64,000 nucleotides of DNA from Claveliimonas sp034178805 (GCF_050314255.1 NZ_JBNPMZ010000003.1:124001-188000); one strand, 5' to 3'; shown: positions 52,617 through 62,228, counted from the stretch's first letter. The notes: a model not told the origin generated them from the sequence alone. Made by a program: numbers and translations.

Positions 52617-53456
52617 TTATACAACCACAATTACTCCGCCATCAGCCGCATACATACTGCTGATTCCGGCAGTATCCAGTATGATCACCTGCTTCGGTGA
52701 AATATGCTCCAGTATCATCTCTTTTACACGTTCCGCTCTATCCCGACAGTTGCAGTGACTGATTGCAAGTATTTTCTCTTCCGGATTCTTTACTTTAGAA
52801 ACTATTTCTTCCACCATCTTCACAAGTGCCTTCTTAATTCCTCTGGCCTGTCCAAGCTGGCAGATCGTTCCTTCAGGTGTTGCCCCCATGACCGGTTTAA
52901 TATTAAGTGCTGTTGCCACCACAGCTTTGAGTCCGGTAAGGCGCCCATTTTTTCGAAGTGTTTCCAGTGTTTCAAGGACAAAAAAAGTATCCATCTTCTC
53001 AATATAATCTTCCACAGCAGCTACTGTCTCCTGAAAAGACATTCCCTTTTCCTCGCACTCTGCAATCCGCAGTGCAATTACAGTCTCTCCTACAGACGCA
53101 GACCGGGAATTAAACACGTAAATATCCTTCTCTCCATATTCTTCATGATACAGCTCTTTACCAAGCACAGCACTATTGTAAGAACCACTCAGCTCTGCCG
53201 ACAGTGTTACCGCATAAACATGCTCCTCATCACAATGGTATCCCTCCATATAAGACTCCGGAGACGGACAGGATGATTTCGGACAATTCGGGCTTTCCGC
53301 CACAATACGCAAAAATTCTTTCTGATCAAATGTCTCATCGTCTACAATATGATAATCGTCTACATCTATACTAAGGCAGGCTGTCTGATAATGTCCAGAC
53401 GCTTTCATCTCTTCCGTTAATTCTCCACAGCTATCTACAATAATCCTGTAACTCAT
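52617..53456 (-). CDS. DegV family protein (fatty-acid binding)
   Basis: Protein of 279 residues in the DegV/FakB family, which bind fatty acids for phosphorylation by a FakA kinase in relatives. Seen: N-terminal RIIVDSCGELTEEM, central CPSPESYMEGY (TSxPS-type motif) and LSAELSGSYNSA, and GRLTGLKAVVATALNIKPVM near residue 165. Start at 53456 has GGGAGG upstream. No kinase gene is adjacent. Confidence 0.88.
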   Translation of the reverse strand: MSYRIIVDSCGELTEEMKASGHYQTACLSIDVDDYHIVDDETFDQKEFLRIVAESPNCPKSSCPSPESYMEGYHCDEEHVYAVTLSAELSGSYNSAVLGKELYHEEYGEKDIYVFNSRSASVGETVIALRIAECEEKGMSFQETVAAVEDYIEKMDTFFVLETLETLRKNGRLTGLKAVVATALNIKPVMGATPEGTICQLGQARGIKKALVKMVEEIVSKVKNPEEKILAISHCNCRDRAERVKEMILEHISPKQVIILDTAGISSMYAADGGVIVVV

Positions 53457-53587
53457 TTCATTTCCTCCCGCACACCCCTACGTGTGTCATTCGCTTCCAT
53501 CTTATGTAGTATTTAAAACCACTTTCTATAAGGATAGCATATTTTTTTGATAATGAAAAGAGGTTCTTCTCAACTAATTCATTCTTT

Positions 53588-54787
53588 TTACTCCTCAAAC
53601 CTGATGGTTCGCGAAATTCCCAGTGCAATCCCCATTTCTGCCATCAGGAACAAAATGGACGTGCCTCCGTAACTGATAAAAGGAAGGGTAATTCCCGTTG
53701 TCGGAATCAGCTTGATCACAACTGCCACATTCAGCACTACCTGAAGTGCAATATGGGCAAATATTCCGATTGCCACCAGAGATCCATAAATATCAGGCGC
53801 GTTCTGGGCAATGAACATCAGCCTGTAAAGAAGAAGACCAAAGAGTACCAATACAATAATCGCACCAAAAACACCCAGTTCCTCACATATAATAGATAGA
53901 ATCATATCGTTCTGAACTTCCGGGATAATCATTTTCTGTGCACTGTTTCCCAAACCCTTTCCAAAGAAACCTCCCGAGCCAATGGCATAAAGTCCCTGCA
54001 GAGTCTGATACCCCCAGTCAGAAGCGTACTGCTCCGGTGCCAGCCATACTACAATCCTTCGAAGGCGGAAATTTTCACCAAGATTTGTCGTCTGAATAAT
54101 ATTTCCCAGAACCACAGCCATAATTATAAGCGCAACAAGTCCTGCCGCTACCACCGCAACAAACGGAGCCGTCTTAGGATGCACCACAAATACCAAAGCA
54201 AAGGAAATTCCAAAAACGATAATTGCCGTACTGAGGTTGTCTGTCAAAAAGTATACGCATGCAGCAGAAATTCCACCCCACACCATCACCTTAATCACAC
54301 CATACAGACTGTTTATTTCTTTTCCCATCTGACAGATAATCACCGGTATAAAGAGAATAACCGCAATTTTGGCCACCTCCGACGGCTGAAACTGCTGCCC
54401 GAAAGGAAGCCGGATCCATCTCTTGGCTCCATTTACCTCAATTCCAAGAGGTGTCTGAACCAAAGCCATTAAAAAAATTGACAGCCCATATATGCGTTTA
54501 GCAAACACCGAATAGATATGATAATCAATTCGGGAAATTACATATATTTCTAAAAATCCCATTGCACAGAATATGACCTGCCTCTTAAAATAGTACATAC
54601 TGTCCCCATCATGCTTAATCATTGCGCTGTAAGCACTGGTGCTGTAAAGCATAACCAGTCCAAAACAGACCAGAAAAATCATGACTGCCAGAAGACTATA
54701 ATCAAAATACTGTACCTTTGTTTTCTTTTTTACCCCGGTCATCTGTTTCCTGCGCCGATGCTGAGGCATCTGTCTAATATTATCCAT
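53588..54787 (-). CDS. Second SEDS-family peptidoglycan polymerase (FtsW/RodA/SpoVE)
   Basis: About 400 residues, ten membrane helices. Motifs match the dcw copy: NGAKRWIRLPFGQQFQPSEVAK, GLGNSAQKMIIPEVQNDMIL and ITLPFISYGGTSI. The first 35 residues are basic and cytoplasmic. The ATG at 54787 has a purine-rich GTGGAG site directly before it and GGAGG further upstream; the frame to 54844 is less likely. Organisms in this group often carry two or three SEDS proteins (division, elongation, spore cortex). Which role this one has cannot be decided; it stands alone upstream of the tRNA genes in the opposite direction. Confidence 0.85.
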   Translation of the reverse strand: MDNIRQMPQHRRRKQMTGVKKKTKVQYFDYSLLAVMIFLVCFGLVMLYSTSAYSAMIKHDGDSMYYFKRQVIFCAMGFLEIYVISRIDYHIYSVFAKRIYGLSIFLMALVQTPLGIEVNGAKRWIRLPFGQQFQPSEVAKIAVILFIPVIICQMGKEINSLYGVIKVMVWGGISAACVYFLTDNLSTAIIVFGISFALVFVVHPKTAPFVAVVAAGLVALIIMAVVLGNIIQTTNLGENFRLRRIVVWLAPEQYASDWGYQTLQGLYAIGSGGFFGKGLGNSAQKMIIPEVQNDMILSIICEELGVFGAIIVLVLFGLLLYRLMFIAQNAPDIYGSLVAIGIFAHIALQVVLNVAVVIKLIPTTGITLPFISYGGTSILFLMAEMGIALGISRTIRFEE

Positions 54788-54871
54788 ACTCCACTTACGC
54801 CCTCCAATCCACCTTATTATAACGAGACGTGAAGGAAAAAACAATATTTTTTATTTTTTTCATTTTCCCTC

Positions 54872-54900
54872 TTGCATTTTTTTCTAAAAGGTGTTATTAT
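54872..54900 (+). promoter_or_regulatory. Promoter of the tRNA-Gly/tRNA-Ser unit
   Basis: -35 TTGCAT (54872-54877), 17-base spacer, -10 TATTAT (54895-54900), 11 bases before the tRNA. Confidence 0.65.
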
Positions 54901-54911
54901 ACATTTTGTTC

Positions 54912-54982
54912 GCGGGTGTAGTTCAATGGTAGAACACCAGCCTTCCAAGCTGGATACGTGGGTTCGATTCCCATCACCCGCT
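54912..54982 (+). tRNA. tRNA-Gly (anticodon TCC)
   Basis: Cloverleaf folds: acceptor arms GCGGGTG and CACCCGC, D arm GTTCAATGGTAGAAC, anticodon loop CTTCCAA with TCC at 54944-54946, T arm GTGGGTTCGATTCCCAT. CCA is not encoded. Confidence 0.95.
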
Positions 54983-55026
54983 TTTTTCTATATCTTTTTA
55001 TACACAACAGATAATGTTTATATTAT

Positions 55027-55111
55027 GCAGCAGTGGTCGAGCGGCTGATGGCATCTGCCTCGAAAGCAGAAGAGCCGAAAGGCTCCGGGGGTTCAAATCC
55101 CTCCTGCTGCG
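55027..55111 (+). tRNA. tRNA-Ser (anticodon CGA)
   Basis: Acceptor arms GCAGCAG and CTGCTGC, anticodon loop CTCGAAA with CGA at 55061-55063, long variable arm GAGCCGAAAGGCTC as in serine tRNAs, T arm GGGGGTTCAAATCCCTC. CCA is not encoded. Confidence 0.95.
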
Positions 55112-55120
55112 TTATTTATT

Positions 55121-55148
55121 ACAGGACGATGAGTCCTGTATTTTTTAT
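55121..55148 (+). terminator. Terminator after the tRNA genes
   Basis: ACAGGAC and GTCCTGT with a 5-base loop, then ATTTTTTAT. Confidence 0.8.
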
Positions 55149-55165
55149 GCTTCATTTTCACCTTT

Positions 55166-55179
55166 TGACACTTGTGTCA
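55166..55179. promoter_or_regulatory. TGACAC/GTGTCA palindrome before cotJA
   Basis: Perfect 6-bp arms with a 2-base centre in the short leader between the tRNA terminator and cotJA. Possibly an operator or part of a sporulation promoter; I could not fit a sigma-E consensus with confidence. Confidence 0.35.
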
Positions 55180-55221
55180 TAAAATGGTAATGCAAAAAAC
55201 TATGGAAGGAGCATCTTGCTT

Positions 55222-55485
55222 ATGCCAAATTATCGCTATCCGATGCAGGACTATTCCCGTACAGGCGGCTGCTGCCCACCGCGCACCGACACCACAGCCC
55301 CACGCCGTACTCCCTGCTGCGAAGACCACAGCGACCGCGATCCATTATCCGGTATGCCCCTCGCCATGGCATTCGTGCCGTGGCAGAACTGGCGGGCAAT
55401 ATACGATGTTGAAAAAGGATTCCACTGCGGCACCATATTTGAGGAGCTAAATAAACCATTCCGGGGAACAGGAGGTTGCTGCTGA
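55222..55485 (+). CDS. cotJA: Spore coat-associated protein CotJA
   Basis: Small spore coat protein of 87 residues. The core PLAMAFVPWQNWRAIYDVEKG and following FEELNKPF match CotJA; the N-terminus is cysteine- and proline-rich (GGCCPPRTDTTAPRRTPCC) and the end is GTGGCC. ATG at 55222 has AAGGAG ten bases upstream. Its stop overlaps the cotJB start (TGATG). First gene of the cotJABC unit. Confidence 0.9.
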   Translation: MPNYRYPMQDYSRTGGCCPPRTDTTAPRRTPCCEDHSDRDPLSGMPLAMAFVPWQNWRAIYDVEKGFHCGTIFEELNKPFRGTGGCC

Positions 55486-55757
55486 TGGCTGAACAAAAAC
55501 CCTGTCGCAAAGATTTGCTTCACTGGATCAATATAGTAAGCTTTGCCGTTGACGATGTAAAACTTTTTCTGGATTCCCACCCCTGTGACCAGGATGCTTT
55601 GGAATTTTTCGAAAAATATCAAAAAGAACGAAACTGTGCTCTGAAAGAATATGCAAAATATTATGGTCCTCTCACCATCGATACCGTAAATGCATCAGCA
55701 ACTGACCGTTGGAACTGGATCAATGAGCCGTGGCCATGGCAGGAAGGAGGATGCTAG
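55485..55757 (+). CDS. cotJB: Spore coat protein CotJB
   Basis: 90 residues, family pattern LLHWINIVSFAVDDVKLFLD, CDQDALEFFEKYQKER and YGPLTIDTVNA. Start at 55485 has GGAGG nine bases upstream within cotJA. Followed by cotJC after three bases. Confidence 0.92.
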   Translation: MAEQKPCRKDLLHWINIVSFAVDDVKLFLDSHPCDQDALEFFEKYQKERNCALKEYAKYYGPLTIDTVNASATDRWNWINEPWPWQEGGC

Positions 55758-55760
55758 TAT

Positions 55761-56372
55761 ATGTGGAATTATGAAAAGAGACTTCAGTATCCGGTTAAGA
55801 TTACCAATCCGAATCCGAAAATTGCTCAGGTAATAATTAGTCAATTCGGTGGCCCCGACGGAGAATTGGCGGCATCCATGCGCTATCTGTCCCAAAGATA
55901 TACCATGCCATATAAAGAGGTTACCGGCATGCTGACAGATATTGGTACTGAAGAACTGGCTCACATGGAAATGATCTGTGCCATCGTCCATCAACTCACA
56001 AGAAACCTGACTCCTGAAGAAATTGCAAAATCCGGCTTCGACAAATACTACGTGGACCACACCCTCGCACTGTGGCCCCAGGCAGCTTCCGGGACTCCAT
56101 GGACCGCGACCTATTTACAGTCCAAGGGAGACCCCATCACCGATATCCATGAAGATATGGCTGCAGAACAGAAAGCCAGAACCACCTATGACAATATTCT
56201 TCGTCTGGTCAAAGATCCTGATGTCTGCGATCCCATCCGCTTTTTGAGAGAACGTGAAATCGTCCACTATCAGCGTTTCGGTGAATGTCTTCGTGTCGTT
56301 CAGGATCATCTGGACAGCAGAAATTTCTATGCATTTAATCCGGAATTCGACCCGAAACCATGCAATAAATAA
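55761..56372 (+). CDS. cotJC: Spore coat protein CotJC, manganese catalase-like
   Basis: Di-manganese catalase-like coat protein, 203 residues. Glutamate and histidine ligands of the ferritin-like four-helix fold are visible in GGPDGELAASMRYLSQRY, TEELAHMEMI, DIHEDMAAEQKAR and REREIVHYQRFGE. In Bacillus the cotJ genes are mother-cell genes under sigma-E; sigE is in this window. The start has AAGGAGG upstream. Probably protects spores from peroxide; activity not shown here. Confidence 0.95.
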   Translation: MWNYEKRLQYPVKITNPNPKIAQVIISQFGGPDGELAASMRYLSQRYTMPYKEVTGMLTDIGTEELAHMEMICAIVHQLTRNLTPEEIAKSGFDKYYVDHTLALWPQAASGTPWTATYLQSKGDPITDIHEDMAAEQKARTTYDNILRLVKDPDVCDPIRFLREREIVHYQRFGECLRVVQDHLDSRNFYAFNPEFDPKPCNK

Positions 56373-56375
56373 GTT

Positions 56376-56405
56376 CAGGAACGCCATTCGGCGTTCCTGC
56401 TTTCT
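56376..56405. terminator. Bidirectional terminator between cotJC and glyA
   Basis: CAGGAACGCC and GGCGTTCCTG with a 4-base loop; T-rich stretch after it on the plus side. The genes converge here. Confidence 0.75.
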
Positions 56406-56406
56406 G

Positions 56407-57642
56407 TTAAATCAACGGATACTTTCTGGTCAGTTCCTCTACAAGCCCTTTTGATTTTTCAATATTTGCCTCGTCCTTCAGAACCAGAACAATTGCTTCT
56501 GCAATGACCTCCATATCCTCTTCCTTCATTCCTCTTGTTGTCACAGCAGGTGTTCCCAGACGCACACCGCTTGTCACAAACGGAGAACGTGGATCATTCG
56601 GAATCGTGTTTTTATTACAGGTGATATGTGCCATATCCAGTCTCTTTTCCAGTTCCTTGCCGGTCACATCCTCCTGACTCAGATCCACCAGCATAAGATG
56701 ATTATCGGTTCCGCCGGATACGATATTTACACCACGTTTCATAAGACCATTAGCCAGTGCCTGGGCATTTGCCAGAATCTGCTTCTGATATTCCTTAAAC
56801 TCCGGTTGAAGCGCTTCTTTGAAACATACTGCCTTTCCTGCGATTACATGTTCCAACGGTCCCCCCTGAATTCCCGGAAATACTGCTTTATTAAAATTAA
56901 ACTTCTCTGCTGCTTCCTGATTACAGAGAATCATACCCCCTCTTGGTCCACGCAGTGTCTTGTGTGTTGTAGTAGTTACCACATCTGCATAAGGAATCGG
57001 ACTAGGATGAAGACCTGCTGCCACCAGACCGGCAATATGAGCCATATCTACCATAAGATATGCACCGACCTCATCCGCAATCTCACGGAATTTTGCAAAA
57101 TCAATAATCCGCGCATATGCACTTGCACCAGCCACGATTAATTTCGGTTTCTCTGCAAGAGCAATCTCCCTTACCTTTTCATAATCAATAACTCCTTCGT
57201 CATTTACACCGTAAAAAGAAGTTTCAAAATATTTTCCGGACATGTTTACCGGAGAACCATGGGTCAGATGACCACCGTGATCCAGGTTCATTCCCAGAAT
57301 CTTATCGCCCGGATTCAGCATCGCAAAAAATACTGCCATGTTTGCCTGAGCTCCTGAATGAGGCTGTACATTGGCATACTCACATCCGAATAACTCTTTT
57401 GCCCTGTCTCTTGCCAGGTTCTCTACCACATCTACACACTGACATCCGCCATAATATCTCCGCCCCGGATATCCTTCTGCATATTTATTAGTAAGGGGAC
57501 TTCCCATTGCTGCCATTACCGCTTTGCTCACCCAGTTTTCAGAAGCAATCAATTCAATGTGGGAATTCTGACGTTCCATCTCATCTGTAATCGCCTGTGC
57601 TATTTCTGAATCAACATTCATAATTTCATCAAATGCGTACAT
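56407..57642 (-). CDS. glyA: Serine hydroxymethyltransferase
   Basis: PLP enzyme that interconverts serine and glycine and feeds one-carbon units to tetrahydrofolate. 411 residues, normal length. The PLP-lysine lies in VVTTTTHKTLRGPRGG; other family segments are IASENWVSKAVMAAMGSPLTN, YAEGYPGRRYYGG and NVQPHSGAQAN. Start at 57642 has AGGAGG upstream. A single-gene unit, with a terminator on each side. Confidence 0.97.
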   Translation of the reverse strand: MYAFDEIMNVDSEIAQAITDEMERQNSHIELIASENWVSKAVMAAMGSPLTNKYAEGYPGRRYYGGCQCVDVVENLARDRAKELFGCEYANVQPHSGAQANMAVFFAMLNPGDKILGMNLDHGGHLTHGSPVNMSGKYFETSFYGVNDEGVIDYEKVREIALAEKPKLIVAGASAYARIIDFAKFREIADEVGAYLMVDMAHIAGLVAAGLHPSPIPYADVVTTTTHKTLRGPRGGMILCNQEAAEKFNFNKAVFPGIQGGPLEHVIAGKAVCFKEALQPEFKEYQKQILANAQALANGLMKRGVNIVSGGTDNHLMLVDLSQEDVTGKELEKRLDMAHITCNKNTIPNDPRSPFVTSGVRLGTPAVTTRGMKEEDMEVIAEAIVLVLKDEANIEKSKGLVEELTRKYPLI

Positions 57643-57724
57643 AATATCATCCTCCTGTCTGTATCACTGTCTTCTATATGTTCATTTGTGCTATTGCGTA
57701 TCATTCTAACACATTTCTCCCAAG

Positions 57725-57756
57725 AAAAAAAGATGCCTTTTTAAGACATCTTTTTT
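57725..57756 (-). terminator. Terminator after the HtrA-like gene
   Basis: AAAAAAAGATG and CATCTTTTTT arms with a short centre, T-run on the minus strand. Confidence 0.7.
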
Positions 57757-57780
57757 CCAGCCTGTTTACTTTAACACTGA

Positions 57781-59061
57781 TTATGATGCTTCTCCCAAAG
57801 TAACGTTCACTGTTTTTTCTTCATATTCACCATTTGATGACGGAACCTGAACCTTCACTTCTACATCTTCACCAGCCTTATAATACTGAAGCTGTTCCTT
57901 CAGCGTCGTCATACCGTCAATGCTGATTCCATCCAGACCGGTAATGATCATTCCTTTTGTAAGTCCGGCTTTCTCTGCTCCGCCGCCTTTTACTACTTCA
58001 GAAATATATACACCTGTCGGCATATTGTACATCTGAGCGCTGTCGGAGGATACATCTACTCCCTGAATACCAAGATAACCTTTCTCAGCATCAGATACCT
58101 TTGTACGGGTCTCACGATTCATAAGAGTTGTAATAACTTCGCTGGCATCAGAAATCGGAATTGCATAGCCCATGCCTTCAACTGCATTGGCATTCACTTT
58201 TACCGTATTAATTCCAATTACTTCACCATTGACATTCAGAAGTGCTCCACCGCTGTTACCCGGGTTAATAGCTGCATCCGTCTGGATAAGTTTGCTGTCA
58301 AATCCTTCCATCTGAATATCTCTGTCCTTTGCAGACACGATTCCTGTTGTAACGGACTGTCCATAACCAAGAGCATTTCCGATTGCGATCACCGGTTCTC
58401 CTACCTTCAGGCTGTCAGAGTCGCCCATCTGAGCTACTGCAATCTTATCCATCGTCTCATCTTTTATAGATTCCAGCGGTACTGCAACTACTGCCAGATC
58501 CTTGGTGGAATCGGTTCCTTTGATATTTGCCTCCACACTCTCTTCATCAATAAAGGATACGGTCAGAGTCTGTGAACCTTCAACTACATGATTATTCGTT
58601 ACAATCAGAAGCTCTGTGTCATTCTGTCCGATAATGATACCGGAACCACAGCTCTGGCTTTCCTGCTGCTGTACACCACCAAAGAAGCTCTGTACCTGCT
58701 GTACACTCATATTAGTAATGGATACAACAGATGGCATCGCACTGTCAACAATACCGGACACATCTGACGTAACCGTGCTTGATGTCTTGGAAAGCTGAGT
58801 ATTATTCACAGTTGCAGTCTGCTTCGCTGTCTTGGCTGAATCATTCGTTCCGAGAAGCTTACCTGCCAGAAGATTTCCCGCCTGGAAAGTAAGGCTTGCA
58901 ACCAGACCAAAAACAATGGCCAGACCGATTACTCCAATCACCTTCGGGAATTTCTTTTTCTCCGTCTTTGGTCTTGGTGACTGCCCCTGTCTCGGTGCCT
59001 CATCAAATATATTATTATTGTCTTCTGAATTTGGATTGTAATAATTATACTGGTTATCCAT
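57781..59061 (-). CDS. htrA: HtrA-like serine protease with PDZ domain
   Basis: Membrane-anchored trypsin-like protease of 426 residues for quality control of exported proteins. N-terminal 38 residues cytoplasmic (KTEKKKFPK), one membrane segment (residues about 41-66), a Thr/Ser-rich linker, then the protease domain: His in TNNHVVEG, Asp in STKDLAVVAV, Ser in NPGNSGGALLN. A single PDZ domain covers residues about 320-415 (YLGIQGVDVSSDSAQMYNMP). Start at 59061 has AAAGGAG upstream. Confidence 0.94.
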   Translation of the reverse strand: MDNQYNYYNPNSEDNNNIFDEAPRQGQSPRPKTEKKKFPKVIGVIGLAIVFGLVASLTFQAGNLLAGKLLGTNDSAKTAKQTATVNNTQLSKTSSTVTSDVSGIVDSAMPSVVSITNMSVQQVQSFFGGVQQQESQSCGSGIIIGQNDTELLIVTNNHVVEGSQTLTVSFIDEESVEANIKGTDSTKDLAVVAVPLESIKDETMDKIAVAQMGDSDSLKVGEPVIAIGNALGYGQSVTTGIVSAKDRDIQMEGFDSKLIQTDAAINPGNSGGALLNVNGEVIGINTVKVNANAVEGMGYAIPISDASEVITTLMNRETRTKVSDAEKGYLGIQGVDVSSDSAQMYNMPTGVYISEVVKGGGAEKAGLTKGMIITGLDGISIDGMTTLKEQLQYYKAGEDVEVKVQVPSSNGEYEEKTVNVTLGEAS

Positions 59062-59165
59062 AATAAAAACTCCTTTCCTGAATATGATAAATCCTGTTGG
59101 CTTATCTCTTTTCTTTATGATGGTAGTCTACCGTATAATTGTGTTGAAATTGTGATAAAAGCATT

Positions 59166-59203
59166 AAAAAATGTTGAAATACCGAAATATCCCAACATTT
59201 TTT
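59166..59203 (-). terminator. Terminator after glf
   Basis: AAAAAATGTTG and CAACATTTTTT around an A/T-rich centre; T-run on the minus strand. Confidence 0.75.
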
Positions 59204-59208
59204 CTTAC

Positions 59209-60309
59209 CTATATCAGTTCCTGACTTGCAAGCTCCAGTGCACTGGCAATGACTTTGTCCATATCATAATACTGGTATGCACCCAGCCGACCTCCAAAAA
59301 TAATATTACCTTCTTTTTCAGCCAATTCACGATACTTCTCATACAATTCACTGTTTTTCTTATCATTAACGGGATAATATGGTTCATCTCCCACTTTCCA
59401 CTCGGAAGAATATTCTCTGGAAATCACCGTTTTATCCTGTTTTCCAAATTCAAAATGCTTGTGCTCTATAATACGGGTATATGGAACCTCTCTTTCTGTA
59501 TAATTCACCACTGCATTTCCCTGATAGTTTTCCTCATCCAGCACTTCCGTCTCAAATCGTACACTCCGATACTGAAGAGCTCCCAGACAATAATCATAAT
59601 ACTCATCAATCATACCGGTGAAGATAATCTTATCCGCTATTTTCTCATAGGAACACTTTTCTTTCAGATAATCTATGCCAGTGCGGACTTCCGTTCCTTC
59701 CAGAAGCTCCTCAATCACTGCCGTGTAGCCTCCGATGGGGATACCCTGGTAACGATCATTAAAATAATTATTATCATAAGTAAATCGAAGAGGCAGCCTG
59801 CGAATGATGAAAGCCGGCAATTCTTTACAGTCCCTTCCCCACTGCTTTTCTGTATATCCCTTTATCAGCTTCTCATAAACATCTTTGCCCACCAGAGAAA
59901 GAGCCTGTTCCTCCAGATTCGCCGGTTCCGTAATCCCGAGTTCCTCAATCTGCGCCCTGATAATCTCCTTCGCTTCCTTCGGAGTCCGGATATTCCACAT
60001 CTTACTGAAAGTATTCATGTTAAATGGAAGATTGTAAAGTTCATCCTTATAGACCGCAACCGGAGCATTCACATAGTTATTAAACTCTGCAAACTGGTTG
60101 ATGTAATCCCATACCTTCTTATCGGACGTATGGAAAATATGTGCACCGTACCGATGCACCTGAATTCCCTCTATCTCTTCTGTGTAAATATTGCCGCCTA
60201 TATGATTCCGTCTTTCAAGAACCAGACATTTCTTTCCTTTCTTCTTTGCCTCATGAGCAAAAACAGATCCGAAAAGACCGGCTCCCACTATCAGATAATC
60301 GTACTTCAT
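59209..60309 (-). CDS. glf: UDP-galactopyranose mutase
   Basis: Flavoenzyme that turns UDP-galactopyranose into UDP-galactofuranose for cell-surface glycans. 366 residues. FAD-binding N-terminus YDYLIVGAGLFGSVFAHEA, then ERRNHIGGN, and the family segments YNLPFNMNTFSKMW and YTEKQWGRD. Start at 60309 lies nine bases after the glmS stop, so glmS and glf are probably co-transcribed. No galactofuranosyltransferase gene is in the window. Confidence 0.95.
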   Translation of the reverse strand: MKYDYLIVGAGLFGSVFAHEAKKKGKKCLVLERRNHIGGNIYTEEIEGIQVHRYGAHIFHTSDKKVWDYINQFAEFNNYVNAPVAVYKDELYNLPFNMNTFSKMWNIRTPKEAKEIIRAQIEELGITEPANLEEQALSLVGKDVYEKLIKGYTEKQWGRDCKELPAFIIRRLPLRFTYDNNYFNDRYQGIPIGGYTAVIEELLEGTEVRTGIDYLKEKCSYEKIADKIIFTGMIDEYYDYCLGALQYRSVRFETEVLDEENYQGNAVVNYTEREVPYTRIIEHKHFEFGKQDKTVISREYSSEWKVGDEPYYPVNDKKNSELYEKYRELAEKEGNIIFGGRLGAYQYYDMDKVIASALELASQELI

Positions 60310-60318
60310 TACACTCTC

Positions 60319-62145
60319 CTATTCTACCGTTACAGACTTGGCCAGATTTCTCGGTTTATCCACATCACAGCCACGTCCTACAGCTACATAGTATCCAAAT
60401 AACTGAAGCGGAATGATTGCCAGGGAATTGGTAAAGTATTTGTTCGTCTTTGGAATATAAACAACATAATCCGCCGCACGCTCTACCTCCGTATTATCCA
60501 CATTGGTCACTGCCATAACAAACGCTCCTCTGGTTCTTACTTCCACCATATTGCTGATCATCTTCTTATACAGTTCTTCCTGGGTAAGAACCGCAGATAC
60601 CAGGGTTCCTTCCTCAATCAGAGAAATTGTTCCATGTTTCAATTCACCGGCTGCATACGCCTCTGAATGGATATAGGACACTTCCTTCAGCTTCAGGGAG
60701 CCTTCCAGTGAAATGGCATAATCAATACCACGTCCAATGAAGAATATATCCCTTGCAGCCAGATAACGGTTTGCAAATTTCTGAATCCGGTTCTTATTAT
60801 TCAGAAGCATCTCTACCTGTGTCGGCAGTTCTTTCATTTCCTCAATCATCTGCGCCATACCCTGATCGTCCAGTTTTCCTCTCACATGGGCAAACTTCAT
60901 AGCAAGCAGATACATGGCTATTAACTGAGCGGAATACGCTTTTGTAGTCGCAACCGCAATCTCAGGTCCTGCCCACGTATACATGACATTATCCGCCTCA
61001 CGGGCAATGGAACTTCCCACTACATTCACAATTCCAAGAACCTTCGTTCCCTGATTGTGTGCTTCCCGAAGGGCTGCCAGAGAGTCTGCCGTCTCTCCGG
61101 ACTGACTGATAACAATCAAAAGTGTACCCTCCTCCAGAATCGGATTCCTGTAGCGGAATTCAGAAGCAGTATCCACTTCAACCGGTATTCTCGCAAGACC
61201 TTCAAAAATGTATTTACTGGACATACCCACATGATAAGCGGAACCACAGGCAACGATCATAATCTTCCGTATTGCCTGAATGTCCTCATCCGACATTCCC
61301 AGCTCATCAATCACAATATTTCCATCTTTGATCCTCGGCGAGAATGTATCCAGGATTGCCTTTGGCTGCTCATACATTTCCTTCAGCATAAAATGCTCAT
61401 AACCGCCTTTTTCTGCTGCGTTTACGTCCCATTCAATATGGGTTGCCTCTTTTTCAATCGGCTCCTCATCCACATTAAAGAATTCCATACTGTCCTCTGT
61501 CATACGGACAATTTCTTCATTCTCTATAAAAAACACATCTCTGGTGTACTTAAGAACTGCAGGCACATCGGAAGCAATAATATTACCACCCTTTGTATGT
61601 CCCACGATAAGCGGACTGTCCTTACGCACTGCATAGAGCTCGTTTGGATGATCCTTAAAAATAATTCCCAAAGCATAAGATCCTTCCATACGATGCATAA
61701 CCTTGGTAATTGCCTGTAAAGGGTTTCCTGTATAATAGCGATCCAGCAAATGTACAATTACCTCTGTATCTGTCTCAGACACGAACTCATAGCCTCTTGC
61801 CGTAAGCTTTTTCTTAAGCTTCAGATAATTTTCGATAATTCCGTTATGTACTACAACGATACTCTTATCTTTATTAAAATGAGGATGCGCATTAGTATCA
61901 GACGGTGCTCCATGAGTAGCCCAGCGGGTATGACCGATTCCCAGTGTTCCCGGAAGAGTCTCACCGCCATGTGTCAGCTCGTCCAGAACCTTCAGTCTTC
62001 CCTGAGCTTTCACCATATTAATATCTGTACCATCAAACACAGCAACCCCTGCAGAATCATATCCTCGATATTCCAGTTTTCCAAGACCATCTAACAGAAT
62101 CGGTGCTGCCTGCTGATTACCAATATATCCAACTATTCCACACAT
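60319..62145 (-). CDS. glmS: Glucosamine-fructose-6-phosphate aminotransferase
   Basis: Makes glucosamine-6-phosphate from fructose-6-phosphate and glutamine for cell-wall precursors. 608 residues: glutaminase domain with the catalytic Cys as residue 2 (MCGIVGYIGNQQAAPIL) and GHTRWATHG, then two SIS sugar-isomerase domains (VACGSAYHVGMSSKYI; FIGRGIDYAISLEGSLKLKE) and the end CDVDKPRNLAKSVTVE. Start at 62145 has AGGAG upstream. The leader is short and holds no glmS ribozyme. Confidence 0.97.
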   Translation of the reverse strand: MCGIVGYIGNQQAAPILLDGLGKLEYRGYDSAGVAVFDGTDINMVKAQGRLKVLDELTHGGETLPGTLGIGHTRWATHGAPSDTNAHPHFNKDKSIVVVHNGIIENYLKLKKKLTARGYEFVSETDTEVIVHLLDRYYTGNPLQAITKVMHRMEGSYALGIIFKDHPNELYAVRKDSPLIVGHTKGGNIIASDVPAVLKYTRDVFFIENEEIVRMTEDSMEFFNVDEEPIEKEATHIEWDVNAAEKGGYEHFMLKEMYEQPKAILDTFSPRIKDGNIVIDELGMSDEDIQAIRKIMIVACGSAYHVGMSSKYIFEGLARIPVEVDTASEFRYRNPILEEGTLLIVISQSGETADSLAALREAHNQGTKVLGIVNVVGSSIAREADNVMYTWAGPEIAVATTKAYSAQLIAMYLLAMKFAHVRGKLDDQGMAQMIEEMKELPTQVEMLLNNKNRIQKFANRYLAARDIFFIGRGIDYAISLEGSLKLKEVSYIHSEAYAAGELKHGTISLIEEGTLVSAVLTQEELYKKMISNMVEVRTRGAFVMAVTNVDNTEVERAADYVVYIPKTNKYFTNSLAIIPLQLFGYYVAVGRGCDVDKPRNLAKSVTVE

Positions 62146-62228
62146 TTTTTACTCCTATCCGCAAAGCATCCCTGATTAACCCCGGTAACTTTGCATTAAT
62201 GTCCATTTTTTTTGCATTTTCGATTAAC

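Noticed and set aside
59152..60402. Long plus-strand frame opposite glf
   Set aside because: Antisense shadow; glf shows all flavin-binding motifs on the other strand.
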